From NCBI RefSeq assembly GCF_001742745.1, contig NZ_MJAK01000001.1, forward strand, positions 905,025 to 969,024: a stretch of 64,000 bases of DNA, read 5' to 3'. Below the pieces are notes generated by a model. That model saw only the letters and a program-made list of their open reading frames with translations, searched no databases and was not told the origin of the DNA. Every line of letters begins with the position of its first letter. Position 1 is the first letter of the stretch. The translations under genes were made by a program, and so were the position numbers. The DNA comes from Curtobacterium sp. ER1/6. Its GTDB lineage: Bacteria > Actinomycetota > Actinomycetes > Actinomycetales > Microbacteriaceae. Positions 61,923 through 64,000 of this stretch are shown piece after piece.

Positions 61923-62827
61923 CGGCGCGGCGGAGCCGGTCGGTGGCCACCACGACGACGACCACCACGACGACGACCACGCCGGCCGGACCGGTGTTCC
62001 GCGCCGCCGGGCTGGTCCACGTGTACCGCGAGGCCGAGGTCGACGTGGCGGCGCTCCGCGGGGTCGACCTCAGCGTGCCGCGGGGGCAGCGCGTGGCCCT
62101 GCTCGGACCGTCCGGCTCCGGCAAGTCGACGCTCCTGTCCTTGGCCGCCGGACTCATGCGTCCGAGCGCGGGGACGGTCACCGTCGGCGACCAGGACATG
62201 GGGACCGCCAGCCGGCGCGACCTCGAGCGACTCCGGCGCGACGTCCTCGGTCTGATGCTGCAGGGCTCCGACGTCAACGTGCTCCGCCACGAGTCCGCCC
62301 GCGCCAACGTCGCCTGGGCCGTGCGCGGCGTCCCCGGCCGCGACGGCTCCCTCGGCGAGCGCGTCCTCACCGCAGGGGACGTCCCGGACGACGACCGCCC
62401 GGTGTCCCGGCTCACCGCGTCACAGCAACAGACGACGGCACTGGCGGTCGCGCTGGCACCGCGACCCCGCCTGCTGCTCGCCGACGAACCCACGAGCAGA
62501 CTCGACCGCGAGGCCCGGGACGCCCTGCTCGACCTGCTCGTAACGGAGACCGACCGCGAGGGGATCGCCGTCCTGCTCGTCACCCACGACGAGGACGTCG
62601 CCCGCCGGATGCAGCGCATGGTGCACCTGCGCGAGGGTCGCATCGGCGAGGAGGACTCGGGACGAGGGCGCCGTGCCGTCGTCGGGGCCGACGGGTCGGT
62701 GCCGATCCCGGAACGCCTGCGCGACGGGTGGCCGGCCGGGACCCTGGTGACCGTCGAGCCCGACGGCGACGGCGGGCTGGTCGTGCGCCGGGCGGACGAC
62801 GGACCGACTGCTGAGGCGACGCCGTGA
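61919..62827 (+). CDS. ABC ATPase with intact nucleotide site but degenerate signature motif
   Basis: 302 residues. After a run of eleven Thr (residues 11-21), a MacB/LolD-like NBD: Walker [10 protein letters not shown] (63-71), Q-loop LMLQGSDV, Walker B LLLADEPT (Glu present), switch VTHDED (His 223). The signature LSGGQ is replaced by LTASQ (165-169). A C-terminal extension of about 60 residues follows. Complementary to the next gene, which keeps LSGGQ but lost the rest. GTG overlaps the permease stop. Confidence 0.88.
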   Translation: MTARRSRSVATTTTTTTTTTTPAGPVFRAAGLVHVYREAEVDVAALRGVDLSVPRGQRVALLGPSGSGKSTLLSLAAGLMRPSAGTVTVGDQDMGTASRRDLERLRRDVLGLMLQGSDVNVLRHESARANVAWAVRGVPGRDGSLGERVLTAGDVPDDDRPVSRLTASQQQTTALAVALAPRPRLLLADEPTSRLDREARDALLDLLVTETDREGIAVLLVTHDEDVARRMQRMVHLREGRIGEEDSGRGRRAVVGADGSVPIPERLRDGWPAGTLVTVEPDGDGGLVVRRADDGPTAEATP

Positions 62828-63489
62828 CCCGGCTCGTGTTCGACCGGTTCTCCGTCGAGGTGGACGGACGCGTGGTCCTCCGCGCGGACGGCACGGTGCC
62901 GGCCGGGTCGCTCGTCACGCTGTCCGGGAGCAGCGGCGAGGCCGTCACGGCGGTGCTCGACGCGATCGCCCACGCCCTGCTCGACGACGGCACGGCGACC
63001 GTCCGGCTCGACGGAGCCGACGCGGGCCGCCCGACGACGGCCTCGATGACCCGCGACCACGCGCTGCTCGGCGCCCTGACCGCGACCGAGAACGTCGCGC
63101 TGGGACTCCTCGCCCGCCGGACGGGACGCGGTGCGCCGCCCGGCGACCTCGACGACCGCGTGACCGCCGCCCTCGACGCGGTCGGCGTCCCGGCGGCGGT
63201 GCGCCGCAACCTCGCGGAACAGCTGTCCGGTGGCCAGCAGCAACGGGTCGCCCTGGCACGGGCGCTCGTCGTCGACGCCGGCGTCACCCTGCTCGACGAC
63301 CCGACGAGTGAACTCGACCCGGCGTCGCGATCCCGCGTGGAGGCGACGCTCCGCACCACAGCCGCGGCCGGCGGGATCGTCCTGGTCGGTGGACCCGACG
63401 ACGGCGTGCCCGCGGACGCCGACCTCCGGCTGCGTGTCGGCACGGACGGCGACGGAGCGGTCCGCCGCGCCGCACGGCACCGCGCCTGA
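62824..63489 (+). CDS. ABC ATPase subunit retaining only the LSGGQ signature
   Basis: 221 residues. Signature [16 protein letters not shown] is perfect, but Walker A reads GSSGEAVT (35-42, Lys lost), the catalytic Glu after Walker B is Asp (LLDDPTS), the Q-loop region lacks Gln and the switch His is replaced (LVGGPDD). It can supply a signature motif to the partner's ATP site but probably cannot hydrolyse ATP itself. GTG overlaps the stop of the partner gene. Confidence 0.85.
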   Translation: MTRLVFDRFSVEVDGRVVLRADGTVPAGSLVTLSGSSGEAVTAVLDAIAHALLDDGTATVRLDGADAGRPTTASMTRDHALLGALTATENVALGLLARRTGRGAPPGDLDDRVTAALDAVGVPAAVRRNLAEQLSGGQQQRVALARALVVDAGVTLLDDPTSELDPASRSRVEATLRTTAAAGGIVLVGGPDDGVPADADLRLRVGTDGDGAVRRAARHRA

Positions 63490-63513
63490 CCTCGAGACCC
63501 AGGGTGCGGCGCG

Positions 63514-63519
63514 TACCGT
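63514..63519 (+). promoter_or_regulatory. -10 box of the last gene (leaderless)
   Basis: TACCGT, 7 nt before the ATG at 63527. Confidence 0.5.
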
Positions 63520-63526
63520 CCCCGCC

Positions 63527-63928
63527 ATGACCGACGACACCGAACGCTCCCGCCCCGAGGACGACGCTGCACGACTCGGACTCGTCGTGGTCGGCGAGGC
63601 CGCTGCCCTGCACGCCGGGGACGACGCCGCGCTGGACGCCAGCGAGGCGAACATCCGCGACACCGTCGACAGCATGGTCGACGAACCCCTCACCCCGCGG
63701 CAGGAGGAGGTGGTGGAGCGGCTCGCCGCCGCCGGTGGCACGCTCACCGCCGGACTGAGCGGCGCACTCGCGGCGAAGACGGGCGGCAGCGTCGAGGACG
63801 TCCTCGGCGGTGCTGCGCGCAGCGTCGTGTGGCAGCAGCGACTGGCGGCGGAGCGCGACGGGCTCGGCGAGCGCGAGGACGCCGGCGGCCAGCAGCGTCG
63901 CAACGAGGACGGCAGCGAGCAGGACTGA
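63527..63928 (+). CDS. Small acidic hypothetical protein
   Basis: 133 residues, soluble, acidic. Helical throughout: RLGLVVVGEAAALHAG, ANIRDTVDSMVDEPLTPRQEEVVERLAAAGGTL, and a charged C-terminus. No known motif. ATG supported by a -10 TACCGT 7 nt upstream, so it has its own promoter after the ABC genes. Function unknown. Confidence 0.65.
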   Translation: MTDDTERSRPEDDAARLGLVVVGEAAALHAGDDAALDASEANIRDTVDSMVDEPLTPRQEEVVERLAAAGGTLTAGLSGALAAKTGGSVEDVLGGAARSVVWQQRLAAERDGLGEREDAGGQQRRNEDGSEQD

Positions 63929-64000
63929 CCGACACCGGGACCGTCCCGCGGCGGGACCATCCGGACGGACGACGACGGGCGCGGCGGGGAGCACCCCGCC

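Overview
The window is GC-rich chromosomal DNA from an actinobacterium. The arginine, phenylalanyl-tRNA synthetase and infC gene orders match those known from Mycobacterium. A lineage in Microbacteriaceae, possibly Curtobacterium-like, is my inference from protein character and base composition. I see no phage, insertion sequence, integrase or CRISPR array.

Layout. 1-5931: a sugar-utilisation block with the 3' end of a GH2 beta-mannosidase, a GH36 alpha-galactosidase, a GH42 beta-galactosidase and a ROK repressor whose likely operator lies just before the GH42 gene. 6048-11831: a complete rRNA operon on the minus strand (16S-23S-5S, no spacer tRNA) with two tandem promoters and a terminator. 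11939-28131: a minus-strand housekeeping run, infC-rpmI-rplT, rlmB, pheS-pheT, argC-J-B-D-F, an argG-like gene, argH, mpg and tyrS. Most arg junctions overlap by 4 nt. The argG-like gene sits in the ancestral argG position but has lost the catalytic signatures, and argR is missing. 28433-36216: DUF1844 protein, maltokinase, a GH2 hydrolase with a LacI-type operator, an alpha/beta hydrolase, a membrane mannosyltransferase, a lipoprotein with an amidase domain, a small unknown protein and tRNA-Ala(CGC). 36291-40721: a block syntenic with M. tuberculosis Rv0985c-Rv0996 (Rv0996-like protein, RimJ-like acetyltransferase, galU, 5-formyl-THF cyclo-ligase, FmdB, mscL), without glp/moeA. 40837-49170: CDP-alcohol phosphatidyltransferase, a small protein, a 1277-residue helicase-like protein lacking key ATPase residues, a CitE-like lyase, a membrane protein and two oxidoreductases. 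49211-53144: a secreted ricin-lectin gene interrupted by an in-frame stop in its signal peptide, and a polar amino-acid ABC transporter. 53260-58667: an overlapping operon of an S-adenosylhomocysteine-hydrolase-like protein, an amidohydrolase deaminase and a DUF985 cupin, then a PrsW protease, a glutaredoxin and a GlsB protein. 58818-63928: an FtsX-type permease with two ABC ATPases that are degenerate in complementary ways.

The strongest unusual signals are: (1) the catalytically broken argG orthologue inside an otherwise intact arginine operon that also lacks argR; (2) a possible bacterial S-inosylhomocysteine route (deaminase plus divergent SAH hydrolase with an extra N-terminal domain); (3) an asymmetric ABC ATPase pair; (4) a large helicase-like protein without a Walker A lysine; (5) long inverted repeats at all seven convergent gene junctions, two of them identical 25-bp-arm copies of one element; (6) a recurring layout with a TANNNT -10 box 6-8 nt before the start codon, predicting leaderless mRNAs for about a dozen genes; (7) an AUC start codon for infC.
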